A DNA stretch of 64,000 nt, from positions 2,108,001 to 2,172,000 of the forward strand of contig OZ007032.1 in NCBI GenBank assembly GCA_963931615.1, read 5' to 3'. Positions within the stretch are counted from its first letter, which is position 1; each line of letters opens with the position of its first letter. The notes beneath the pieces are model-generated. The model ran no database searches. It worked only from the letters and a program-made list of their open reading frames with translations, and was not told where the DNA came from. Positions 44,201-50,605 of this stretch are shown piece by piece. The stretch is from Coprenecus sp902388455 (GTDB taxonomy: Bacteria; Bacteroidota; Bacteroidia; Bacteroidales; UBA932). The position numbers and the translations under genes are program-made.

Positions 44201-44727
44201 CGTCCGTTCAGATACACATACACGCCGGACTTGGCCCCGTCGATATTCAGGAATATCTCGGAACCGTCCCAGGACTCGGGTACGGTGAACTCCCGGCGGT
44301 AGACTCCCACCGGATTGTCCTCGGGCAGCACGGGCGGCGTAGGATTGCGCGGCTTGAACTCGTAGCCGTGGTTGGTATAGATGGCCGTACCGAATCCCTG
44401 CACCTCCCAGTTGCCGGGCACATTGATATCGTGCCAGCCGGAAGCGTCCACAGCAGGATCGGTGATATTCTCCGGAAGGTCGCGGTAGGCATCCACGAAG
44501 TAGAACTTCCACACTCCGTTGAGCAGCAGGTAGCGCGGGCTGTTCTCGTAACGGTACGCGGCGGCGGTCGCCGAGTCCGGATAGCTCATGAAGGCCGCAC
44601 GAGGATATTCCCGGTTCACCTCCACAGTCTGTACGTCCTGCCAGTAAGGCAGCCGGTCCTCCTGTCCCTGAGCGGCCAGAACCGCCGGACAGAGCACAAG
44701 TGCGAGAGAAATCAGTGTATTCTTCAT
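41206..44727 (-). CDS. lacZ: Exported glycoside hydrolase family 2 beta-galactosidase
   Basis: 1173 residues from ATG 44727, which begins a good signal peptide (MKNTLISLALVLCPAVLAAQ); another ATG lies 9 bp upstream. The GH2 order is sugar-binding jelly roll (GNWEVQGFGTAIYTNHGYEF), immunoglobulin-like domains and a TIM barrel with GVNTHEHNPLTGHYV, the acid/base Glu in WSLGNEAGNG and the nucleophile Glu in PSEYSHAMGNS, then Bgal_small_N (WYGRGPGENYVDR). It should release terminal beta-galactose from glycans in the periplasm. No sus genes adjoin. A terminator-like hairpin ends 15 bp before the start. Confidence 0.93.
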   Translation of the reverse strand: MKNTLISLALVLCPAVLAAQGQEDRLPYWQDVQTVEVNREYPRAAFMSYPDSATAAAYRYENSPRYLLLNGVWKFYFVDAYRDLPENITDPAVDASGWHDINVPGNWEVQGFGTAIYTNHGYEFKPRNPTPPVLPEDNPVGVYRREFTVPESWDGSEIFLNIDGAKSGVYVYLNGREVGYSEDSKTSAEFAVSDYLVPGENTLVLKIYRWSTGSYLECQDFWRMSGIERDVYLWCQPREAALKDFAIVSTLDDTYTDGLLSVRAVLKNTAAEGSEAVLRGTLTGPDGAVVWSEAQEVGLDAGGTSEVRFESRIPDVRPWSAEHPDLYRLTMTVYADGQAVETVPYHVGFRKFEIKPSGQLSPEGRPYVLFYVNGQPVKLKGVNTHEHNPLTGHYVTEDLIRRDLELMKQNNINTVRLAHYPQGRRFYELCDQYGLYVYDEANIESHGMYYNLRKGGTLGNNPEWLAAHMDRTINMYERNKNYPCITVWSLGNEAGNGYNFYQTYLWIKDRELSGMNRPVCYERAQWEWNSDMYVPQYPGAEWLRAIGRSGSDRPVVPSEYSHAMGNSSGSLSLQWDEIYRYPNLQGGYIWDWVDQGLWQDRDGGFWAYGGDFGENAPSDGNFLCNGIVNPDRNPHPGMTEVKHAYQNAAFLPSGYVDEPTAERVLTTGRLSFASVPSDGRVTVEVVNRFYFTSLSAYDFEYELTADGRTAASGEFSVDAAPQDTAEVSIELPAMSGSGVEYFLNLYMKQRSGVPGIPAGHVLASDQIAFPVSGERPAYAEGRGPALSIDSVSSEGVVRISSSSVSWVFDRSEAAVTSYKVRGVEYFADGFGLRPNFWRGPNDNDYGNGAPKRLQIWKTSSRELKVGSVSAVMDGADAVMTVEYLLAAGNRYIAEYRVHPDGVVDARLHFTPALMPEVSSEVSEATLTATYTPGQESRVGLKARPEVPRIGVRFRLPVSMNDVTWYGRGPGENYVDRSRGSLVGLYTSTAEDMYFPYVRPQENGHRSDTRWAAFYGGGSGLMVVADAGCAEDHDGVSECDASGNGLSGTVCGAGGTIGFSALRNPIEDFDSEEAVEHDYQWPNFTPEQIASKDSAEAKDVLRRMHHVNDIVPQDYVEVCVDMRQQGVAGYDSWGDRPEPQYQLPADRDYTWGFTLVPVKNVRDAQRKAVYDYGR

Positions 44728-44741
44728 AACCGTCATAAATT

Positions 44742-44777
44742 AAAAAAAGGCTGTGTCGAAATGCTTCAACCACAGCC
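44742..44777 (-). terminator. Terminator of the sdhC transcript, or attenuator of lacZ
   Basis: The minus strand has arms GGCTGTG and CACAGCC with a 15-base loop, then seven T. It lies 113 bp after the sdhC stop but only 15 bp before the lacZ ATG, and no exact lacZ promoter box is seen between them. Confidence 0.65.
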
Positions 44778-44889
44778 CATTATTTCTAAAGTCTATTTGG
44801 AGGTGTGTCAGAATGAGTAAAATGCAAGACGTCGAAGTTCACGTGGCTGAAGATGCCGCAGCAGTTTACCCGTTATGACACGCCGTAAA

Positions 44890-45561
44890 TTACATTATAG
44901 CGTTGGCCTTCAGGCAGGAAACCACTGCTACTGCCACGAACACCAGACAGATGATGGTAGCCACGATGTAGGAAATCACCTTCAGGCGGCCGATCCATAT
45001 ATTGTTGTTCCAACCGAGAGTGTGGAATGCGCTCCAGAAACCGTGGGTCAGGTGCATCCACAGAGCCACGAACCAGATGATGTACAGGACGGTCACCCAC
45101 CATGTACCGAATGTCGTCAGCAACAGGCCGTAGGGATCGGCGAGCTGGTCGTGGGGCACACCCTTGAACTGCTGCAGCTGCATGTCAGCCCAGAAATGGG
45201 TCAGGTGGAAAGCCAGAATACCCAGAACGACGATACCGAGCACCAGCATGTTCTTGGCTGCCCAGTTGTCGGCCTGGCTCTTGTTGGCTACTGCGTAGCG
45301 GTTATTGCCGCGGGCCTTGTAGTTGGTCCATGAGAGGTAGATGGCATAAATGATGTGGATAATGAATCCCGCTGCAAGGATAGGCACCATCACCGTGATG
45401 ATAGGCAGAGCCATGAAGTCGCAACCTGCCCTGAAAGCGTCGGCGCTGATGAGGGACAGACCGTTGATGGTCGCATGCAGGAGAAGGAAAATTATCAGGA
45501 ATAATCCCGTTACACTCATTATAAGTTTTTTCCCGATGGAAGAAGTAAAAATATTAGCCAT
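44890..45561 (-). CDS. sdhC: Succinate dehydrogenase/fumarate reductase cytochrome b subunit
   Basis: 223 residues from ATG 45561; a longer frame to 45618 would begin upstream of the TATCTTTG promoter box, so it is rejected. Five membrane helices with conserved histidines (LLHATINGL, IHIIYAIYL, LAFHLTHFW, LWMHLTHGFWSAF) match the Bacteroidota/Wolinella-type diheme cytochrome b that anchors fumarate reductase and passes electrons from menaquinol. The flavoprotein and iron-sulfur genes that normally follow in this phylum are not downstream: a terminator and lacZ are. The other subunits must be elsewhere or this copy is solitary. Confidence 0.9.
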   Translation of the reverse strand: MANIFTSSIGKKLIMSVTGLFLIIFLLLHATINGLSLISADAFRAGCDFMALPIITVMVPILAAGFIIHIIYAIYLSWTNYKARGNNRYAVANKSQADNWAAKNMLVLGIVVLGILAFHLTHFWADMQLQQFKGVPHDQLADPYGLLLTTFGTWWVTVLYIIWFVALWMHLTHGFWSAFHTLGWNNNIWIGRLKVISYIVATIICLVFVAVAVVSCLKANAIM

Positions 45562-45589
45562 TGCGTCGTGTTGTTTTTGTTTTTCGGGG

Positions 45590-45597
45590 CAAAGATA
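45590..45597 (-). promoter_or_regulatory. -7 box for sdhC
   Basis: TATCTTTG on the minus strand, 28 bp upstream of the ATG at 45561. Confidence 0.55.
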
Positions 45598-45623
45598 CAA
45601 TAAAAAATGAGACGTCAAATGGT

Positions 45624-46124
45624 TTATTGATGATTATATCTGTCTACTTCAGTAAATGTATATGTCTGTATCGACACATAGCCATAGCGTCCGGTATAGG
45701 ACAGTTCATAAGAGGAAATGTCGCAGATGTTGTGGTCCGAAGGCACGAACACGTCATCGTCCGTATTCTCAATGTCCCCAAAGTCCAACCTGTGGACAAC
45801 GGTATCCCTCCCGTCAAATACTATAAGGGCATGATCCAGCTTGTATCCGGAAATCTTGCCTGAAGGCATGGCAACGGGGACCCATTCGAAAACAGGGGGC
45901 CTTTCTTCAAAAAAAGATACCGCCGAATCCGCCTTGAGACTGAACACCTCCAAGGTATCGTCCGGAAAAGGATGCCCCACTGACAATACCTTTATATCCG
46001 AACCGCTTTTGTTTTCATAGGCAATTGTCGCAGAAAGCTCATAAGTTATTAACCGTCCGTTACGGCAACTGCACGGCAGTCCTGCCGCCAGAGCCGCAAC
46101 CGCTAGAATGACAACTTTTTTCAT
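45624..46124 (-). CDS. Lipoprotein of unknown function
   Basis: About 166 residues from MKKVVILAVAALAAGLPCSC, a lipoprotein signal peptide (lipobox ending at Cys16 or Cys18). An in-frame ATG eight codons upstream is less likely because it would put eight extra residues before the signal. The mature part is beta-rich (TYELSATIAYENKSGSDIKV, YKLDHALIVFDGRDTVVHRL, GYVSIQTYTF), possibly an immunoglobulin-like domain. No family is recognised. It is 26 bp upstream of the sdhC promoter on the same strand. Confidence 0.65.
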   Translation of the reverse strand: MKKVVILAVAALAAGLPCSCRNGRLITYELSATIAYENKSGSDIKVLSVGHPFPDDTLEVFSLKADSAVSFFEERPPVFEWVPVAMPSGKISGYKLDHALIVFDGRDTVVHRLDFGDIENTDDDVFVPSDHNICDISSYELSYTGRYGYVSIQTYTFTEVDRYNHQ

Positions 46125-46472
46125 AACACCTGGTATCGTTTTAAGCATTTACAATCACATCTTTGTGGCTTCCAGCCCACTGAATGCCACTGGCAAATAC
46201 GCAACAGGTTCAACGGATTTTACCGGAATGCGTCTGCAAGTTAAAAAAAAAGCCCAACCTCCAAATTCCAGAAGATTTTATATGAGTTTTTATGAGGCAT
46301 CCTCTTAGGTTTATGTGCTCCGCAGTCCCGGAAGGTGGGGACGATTACGCCGATCCATCACCACCTTCCGGAGGAGCGAGGCAGCCAGTGCTGGAGGGAA
46401 GGAAGGGGCAGCCGCCTGGAATGGAGAGACTGCCGTCCGGAGGTAGAGACAACATTCCGGGAGGTGAAACCG
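46125..46472 (+). other. Intergenic stretch with a 44-bp palindrome
   Basis: No gene. CCGGAAGGTGG (46328-46338) and CCACCTTCCGG (46361-46371) are perfect 11-bp inverted arms around a 22-bp loop. The size resembles the REP-like palindromes but the sequence is different and single-copy here. Confidence 0.6.
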
Positions 46473-46504
46473 TTTGTTATTTTCGCAATCTTTGAATACT
46501 TTTG
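46473..46504 (+). promoter_or_regulatory. Complete Bacteroidota promoter for aroF-chorismate mutase
   Basis: TTTG at 46473-46476, 20 bp spacer, TACTTTTG at 46497-46504. The ATG follows 12 bp after the box, giving a leader of only about five bases. Confidence 0.7.
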
Positions 46505-46515
46505 CTGAGTCTTAT

Positions 46516-47658
46516 ATGAGCGATTTTTGTCAAATACGAATACAGGACTGGGAGCTTTTCTCCGGCAGCAGGCGGCCTAATGAAGAAAACGGGCCGGGCG
46601 ACGTGATCGCAGGTCAGTGCTGCGTGATCGCCGGGCCGTGCAGTGTGGAGAGCAGGGAGGGTCTCATCTCCGAGGCTCTGGAGCTCAAAGCGATGGGGGT
46701 CAATGTCCTCCGCGGGGGGCTGTGGAAGCCCCGCACCCACCCCGGCTCCTTCGAGGGCGTCGGGGAAGAGGGGGCACAATGGCTCCGGGAAGCAGGGAAG
46801 GCGTCCGGCATGAAGACTGTCACGGAAGTGGCGAATGCCCGCCATGTGGAGGTCATTCTGGAAAACGGGATAGATGCTGTCTGGATCGGGGCCCGCACCA
46901 CCGGCAACCCGTTCCTGGTGCAGGAGATAGCCGAAGCCCTGCGCGGCACAGGGCTTCCAGTATTTGTCAAGAACCCTCTCGTCCCTGACCCTGAGCTCTG
47001 GAGCGGAGCCATCGAACGGTTCGTCCGCTGCGGTACGCAATGCATCTGCGCCGTACACCGCGGCTTCCACTCCTACGGGGAGAGCCTCTACCGCAATCCT
47101 CCATTCTGGCAGATACCTGTAGAGCTGCACCGCCGCTTCCCCGATCTCCCGACGCTCTGCGACCCGAGCCATATCACCGGCCGCCGCGACTTAGTGGAGG
47201 ACATTTCTCGTCAGGCACTGATCCTGGGATTCGACGGACTGATGGTGGAGGTACATCCCGACCCGGACCGGGCCCTGAGCGATGCCGCCCAGCAAATTAC
47301 ACCGGAGGCCCTCAGAGATATGCTCGGCCGCCTGAGGATGCGCAGCAGCTCCACCCCGGACGCAGAGGCCGCAGCCGCCATAGACGACCTGCGCACCGGC
47401 ATTGACCGGATAGACGCCTCCCTCATCGACCTGCTGTCAGAGCGCATGAGCATCTCCGAGGCCATCGGCCGCATCAAGGAGCGCAGCGGCCTCACCGTCC
47501 TGCAGACCGGCCGCTGGAACGCCGTCCTGGAGAAAGTCTGCGCCATGGCAAAAGAAAAAGACCTCGATGAAGACTTTATCACCGAGATCTATACGACCAT
47601 CCACCGCGCCTCCATGGAGCGGCAGCTGGGAAACAGTACTGACCGTCAGAAACGGTAA
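46516..47658 (+). CDS. Bifunctional DAHP synthase / chorismate mutase
   Basis: 380 residues from ATG 46516, just after a consensus promoter (an upstream ATG at 46474 overlaps the promoter). Residues 30-270 form a type I-beta (KDOPS-like) DAHP synthase: IAGPCSVESREG, LRGGLWKPRTHPGSFEG, WIGARTTGNPFLVQEIAE, VKNPL, CAVHRGF and CDPSHITGRRD. Residues 285-380 form an AroQ-type chorismate mutase (IDRIDASLIDLLSERMSISE, IKERSGLTVLQTGRW). It makes the first shikimate-pathway intermediate and converts chorismate to prephenate. The last 228 bp are duplicated at 49814-50041. It converges with and overlaps the next gene by 13 bp. Confidence 0.93.
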   Translation: MSDFCQIRIQDWELFSGSRRPNEENGPGDVIAGQCCVIAGPCSVESREGLISEALELKAMGVNVLRGGLWKPRTHPGSFEGVGEEGAQWLREAGKASGMKTVTEVANARHVEVILENGIDAVWIGARTTGNPFLVQEIAEALRGTGLPVFVKNPLVPDPELWSGAIERFVRCGTQCICAVHRGFHSYGESLYRNPPFWQIPVELHRRFPDLPTLCDPSHITGRRDLVEDISRQALILGFDGLMVEVHPDPDRALSDAAQQITPEALRDMLGRLRMRSSSTPDAEAAAAIDDLRTGIDRIDASLIDLLSERMSISEAIGRIKERSGLTVLQTGRWNAVLEKVCAMAKEKDLDEDFITEIYTTIHRASMERQLGNSTDRQKR

Positions 47659-47660
47659 CC
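47431..47660 (+). repeat. Direct repeat, copy 1 (3' end of the aroF-chorismate mutase gene)
   Basis: About 230 bp nearly identical to 49814-50043 (I count eight differences, no gaps; offset 2383 bp). It covers the end of the chorismate mutase domain and the last codons (GYRF) of the opposing outer-membrane protein gene. Confidence 0.9.
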
Positions 47661-48215
47661 GACACTTATGCCGGGGCGGATCAAGGTCAAAGGGAGCGGG
47701 CCTCCGAAATCTCCGTCCCGGTAATAGTAAGTCCCTGACAACATAAAATCAATGCTGCAGGACACCGCAATATCTATTGCATCTCCATTCCTCAGTCTTA
47801 TTCCCATGCCTAATTCCGGATCAAGTTCCGGTCCGATTCCATACGATGCCGATTTATCCGCATCACTTCTGAAATTCCACCCGCTCAAATATTCAAAACC
47901 GACATCACAGCCAAGATAGCACTCCACTTTCTCAGCATTGACAAAAAACCACCTGGGATGAAATCCTATGCTATAAAAAGACCCGTATGGGAATCCGATA
48001 TCAGCGGACAACGCACCACCGACAAACCACCTGTCTCCGCCCAGACGGACACCGTGAACAGTAGACAGTCCTACGGCCACCTCGTAGGAATAAGTCAATG
48101 ACACACTGCCCTCGTACCTGACTATATTTTCTATCCTGTTGACATTTTGAGAAAAAAGTATTGATGGTATCAACAACAGAATAGACAAAACTATAACAAT
48201 CCGATACTGTTTCAT
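47646..48215 (-). CDS. Small outer-membrane beta-barrel-like protein, copy 1
   Basis: 189 residues with a signal peptide (MKQYRIVIVLSILLLIPSILFSQ). Alternating aromatic and polar strands (VRYEGSVSLTYSYEVAVGL, RWFVGGALSADIGFPYG, FYSIGFHPRWFF) and the terminal GISVGYRF with C-terminal Phe suggest an eight-strand outer-membrane barrel. It is a divergent paralogue of the 50029-50601 protein (shared VRYEGSVS, TVHGVR, PRWFF, LRNGDA). The start overlaps the stop of the C10 peptidase gene by 4 bp, so the two are translationally coupled. Function unknown. Confidence 0.75.
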   Translation of the reverse strand: MKQYRIVIVLSILLLIPSILFSQNVNRIENIVRYEGSVSLTYSYEVAVGLSTVHGVRLGGDRWFVGGALSADIGFPYGSFYSIGFHPRWFFVNAEKVECYLGCDVGFEYLSGWNFRSDADKSASYGIGPELDPELGMGIRLRNGDAIDIAVSCSIDFMLSGTYYYRDGDFGGPLPLTLIRPGISVGYRF

Positions 48216-49537
48216 AACGTATATGTAATTATTCTATAAAAATACTTGTAATTATCTCCTCCCTGCGATTGTAACTGAACGCCAGCGGAATATGGAGCAG
48301 GCTCATTTTTACTGAAAATGCCCGGGTAAAAATAGCCATCGTAATCGCCATCCCAGCCCCAATTACAATGAACAAATTCTCTTGTTTCCGACTTGCTTCC
48401 ATAATATTGTCCTGTTTTCTCTCCTTCCTTTCGTCCTGTGCGCATCTGTTTCACATAACCATCTATAACCCACGTATGAGAATTTGCATCTCCTTTTAAC
48501 ACATCACCAAGCCCAGTATCACTATTTAGAGCCGAGACTATAACAGGATATCCGTCAGTTATGCTGTTGTATACTATATCTAATTCAAATTTTGTTGGAT
48601 TCCTGTGCAGCTTTACATTCTTGTAACCGATTCTCTCTAAATACGGCACTACATCCTTTGGCCATAGCAAAGAACCGCTCTCTCCATAATCTTTCGCGCC
48701 GCAATCCTGATATATATCATTAAACAATAATGCAACAGAATCTGCATACACAGAAGATACCGAAACAATCCTCATATTCCGCAATGTGTCGAACGGCATT
48801 CTTATGTCATTTAGGTGTGAAGGATATTGATTATACGCCATTACTTGCGCGACAGCTACAACCGTACATCCTGCATAATCAGCTCCTGTGAGGTCTTTGT
48901 AGGGTGCGCCTTGACCCCATTGAGTTATCAGCATCTTCTGATAAGCTTCGAGATCGTACCATGGTCCCCATCTAGTTACCACCCACTCACCTTCTGGAGG
49001 TTCCTGTCCTCCTTCTTCCGGTGGCAGTATTGGAATAATTTCAGGGTCCTTAACTGTTGTATCAACCGCTGGGATGTTTCCCGATGCCGATTGATATATG
49101 AGATTCAAAACATTGAATTCATCCTGACTTGACACATAAAAATCCTGTTCTTCAGCACTACCGGTTTCCGTAACGGCATAAATATCCACTGGCAGCCTGG
49201 TGTCTGCAGAAAGTACTGCATATCCTTGTTCATCTTCAAAATTCACTACATACAGGACACATGATGTATCATCTTCAGATTTTGTATCAACGGGCTTATC
49301 CTGCTTTATATAAAGGACATCTGAAATTCTCTTGCGCTCTGTGTTGGATGACTTGGTTTCTATAGTTCCTAAAAACTCGTCCAATGAGTTCAATGCATCT
49401 TCCAGACTTATTCTATACGGTGAGCCCATCTCTTCAGAGAAAATTTCACCGCCCACTGACGAATCATTTTGTAAAATCTCTTTTGAACACGAGAATAATA
49501 CAGAAAGCGTCATGATAACCAAAAATATCTTTTTCAT
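48212..49537 (-). CDS. C10 family (streptopain-like) cysteine peptidase, lipoprotein
   Basis: 441 residues with lipobox VLFSC (Cys17). An N-terminal prodomain (YVVNFEDEQGYAVLSADTRL matches the Spi/propeptide fold) precedes the catalytic domain. Catalytic Cys is in YAGCTVVAVAQVMAYN (about residue 224) and His in SHTWVIDGY (about 352), with HCNWGWDGDYDGYF downstream as in SpeB. Such enzymes are secreted or surface proteases of Bacteroidota and streptococci. The gene is clearly more AT-rich than its neighbours, which suggests acquisition from elsewhere, and it sits between two direct repeats. Confidence 0.88.
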   Translation of the reverse strand: MKKIFLVIMTLSVLFSCSKEILQNDSSVGGEIFSEEMGSPYRISLEDALNSLDEFLGTIETKSSNTERKRISDVLYIKQDKPVDTKSEDDTSCVLYVVNFEDEQGYAVLSADTRLPVDIYAVTETGSAEEQDFYVSSQDEFNVLNLIYQSASGNIPAVDTTVKDPEIIPILPPEEGGQEPPEGEWVVTRWGPWYDLEAYQKMLITQWGQGAPYKDLTGADYAGCTVVAVAQVMAYNQYPSHLNDIRMPFDTLRNMRIVSVSSVYADSVALLFNDIYQDCGAKDYGESGSLLWPKDVVPYLERIGYKNVKLHRNPTKFELDIVYNSITDGYPVIVSALNSDTGLGDVLKGDANSHTWVIDGYVKQMRTGRKEGEKTGQYYGSKSETREFVHCNWGWDGDYDGYFYPGIFSKNEPAPYSAGVQLQSQGGDNYKYFYRIITYTL

Positions 49538-49714
49538 ACGTTTTCTACTTATTAATTCTTAATATGGATGTGTCGGTTTAAGTCCAGCACTGCTGTCCGC
49601 GAGGCTCCCGCCCCGCATCACCTTACTGCCCGGATACGATGCCAAGGCCACAGAATGTGGATATCTCTACATGAAATTTTCATTTCGCAAGGTAAAAAAA
49701 AAATTCCATAAATC

Positions 49715-49742
49715 AAAAAATCCGGAGAAGAATCCCCGGATT
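49715..49742 (-). terminator. Terminator beyond the truncated lipoprotein remnant
   Basis: Arms AATCCGG and CCGGATT with T-run on the minus strand (and four T on the plus strand). It probably served the gene of which only the 3' end remains at 49777-49813. Confidence 0.65.
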
Positions 49743-49776
49743 TTCATCTGCCGTATCTGTCTGGTGGTATGAGCGG

Positions 49777-49813
49777 CTACCTTCTGGAGTAGGTCAGCAC
49801 CATGTTGACGGAG
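49777..49813 (-). pseudogene. 3' end of a lost lipoprotein gene
   Basis: The minus strand encodes NMVLTYSRR and a stop, matching NVVLTYSRR at the end of the lipoprotein gene at 50606-51571. Immediately upstream (rightward) it is replaced by the chorismate mutase fragment. The junction sequence GGAGCTGCTG resembles both GGAGTTGCTG of the lipoprotein and GACCTGCTG of aroF, so recombination at short shared sequence is likely. Confidence 0.65.
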
Positions 49814-50041
49814 CTGCTGGCTGAGCGCATGAGCATCTCCGAGGCCATAGGCCGCATCAAGGAGCGCAGCGGCCTCACCGTCCTGCAGACCGGCCGCTGG
49901 AACGCCGTCCTGGAGAAAGTCCGCGCCATGGCAAAAGAAAAAGACCTCGATGAAGACTTTATCACCGAGATCTATACGACCATCCACCGCGCCTCCATGG
50001 AACGGCAGCTGGGAAGCAGTGCTGACCGTCAGAAACGATAA
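49814..50041 (+). pseudogene. Duplicated 3' fragment of the chorismate mutase domain
   Basis: 76 codons from LLAERMSISEAIGRIKERSG to the stop, about 96% identical at DNA level to the end of aroF-chorismate mutase. It has no DAHP synthase part and no helix 1 of AroQ, so it should be inactive. An ATG at 49802 could open it but the product would lack catalytic residues. It forms copy 2 of the direct repeat around the 2.4 kb segment. Confidence 0.85.
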
Positions 50042-50601
50042 CCCACCATCAAGGCCGGATAGTACTCCGCCCCCAGCCATCCTCTTGCGTTCTTGTAAGC
50101 ATCATACAGACCGAATGCAAACTGACACCTAATCGCGAGGTCAACCGCATCCCCGTTCCTGAGCTTGAACCCCAGACCGAACTCCGGCATCAGGTCCACA
50201 CCACCGGCATAGTTCTTTCTCCCGGCTGTCATAGATGGCGGCTCGGAAGAGCCTCTATAAGGCCCGGCCTGGTTGTACCAGCCGACACCCAGCGAGAGAT
50301 ACCCGTCAAGTTTGTCACTGTAGGGGAAAAACCATCTGGGAAGCACATTTACATAGGAGCCCACGCCCTGCGGAATACCGAAGGACAGTCCGGCCTGACC
50401 GCCGATAAAAACATTGGAACCGCTGAACCTCACCCCATGGACAGTCTCCAGATTCAATGTTATAGCCCATGACCAGCCTACCGACACACTGCCCTCGTAC
50501 CTGACAGTATTTTCTATCCCGCGGGCATTTTGACAAAAGAGCGTCGAGGGGATAAACAGGAGCGCAACAACAGGCAACAATATCTTCTTTAAAAATATCA
50601 T
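50029..50601 (-). CDS. Small outer-membrane beta-barrel-like protein, copy 2
   Basis: 190 residues with a signal peptide (ending STLFCQ). It has the same plan as the 47646-48215 protein: VRYEGSVSVGWSWAITL, TVHGVRFSGSNVFIGGQAGL, LPRWFFPYSDKLDGYLSLG, FGLGFKLRNGDAVDLA and terminal MVGYRF. The two differ widely in the middle, whereas the flanking chorismate mutase fragments are nearly identical, so they are old paralogues placed in equivalent positions by recombination. It is 4 bp downstream of the lipoprotein gene on the same strand. Confidence 0.75.
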   Translation of the reverse strand: MIFLKKILLPVVALLFIPSTLFCQNARGIENTVRYEGSVSVGWSWAITLNLETVHGVRFSGSNVFIGGQAGLSFGIPQGVGSYVNVLPRWFFPYSDKLDGYLSLGVGWYNQAGPYRGSSEPPSMTAGRKNYAGGVDLMPEFGLGFKLRNGDAVDLAIRCQFAFGLYDAYKNARGWLGAEYYPALMVGYRF

Positions 50602-50605
50602 ACTG

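Noticed and set aside
44803..44883. Inverted 9-bp repeats GGYGTGTCA 81 bp apart between sdhC and lacZ, considered as ends of a tiny mobile element
   Set aside because: No target duplication or second copy of the interior was found, so chance or a regulatory dyad is as likely.
47431..50043. Integrative element using the aroF 3' end as attachment site
   Set aside because: The direct repeats fit the picture, but no integrase or relic of one is present in the 2.4 kb between them.
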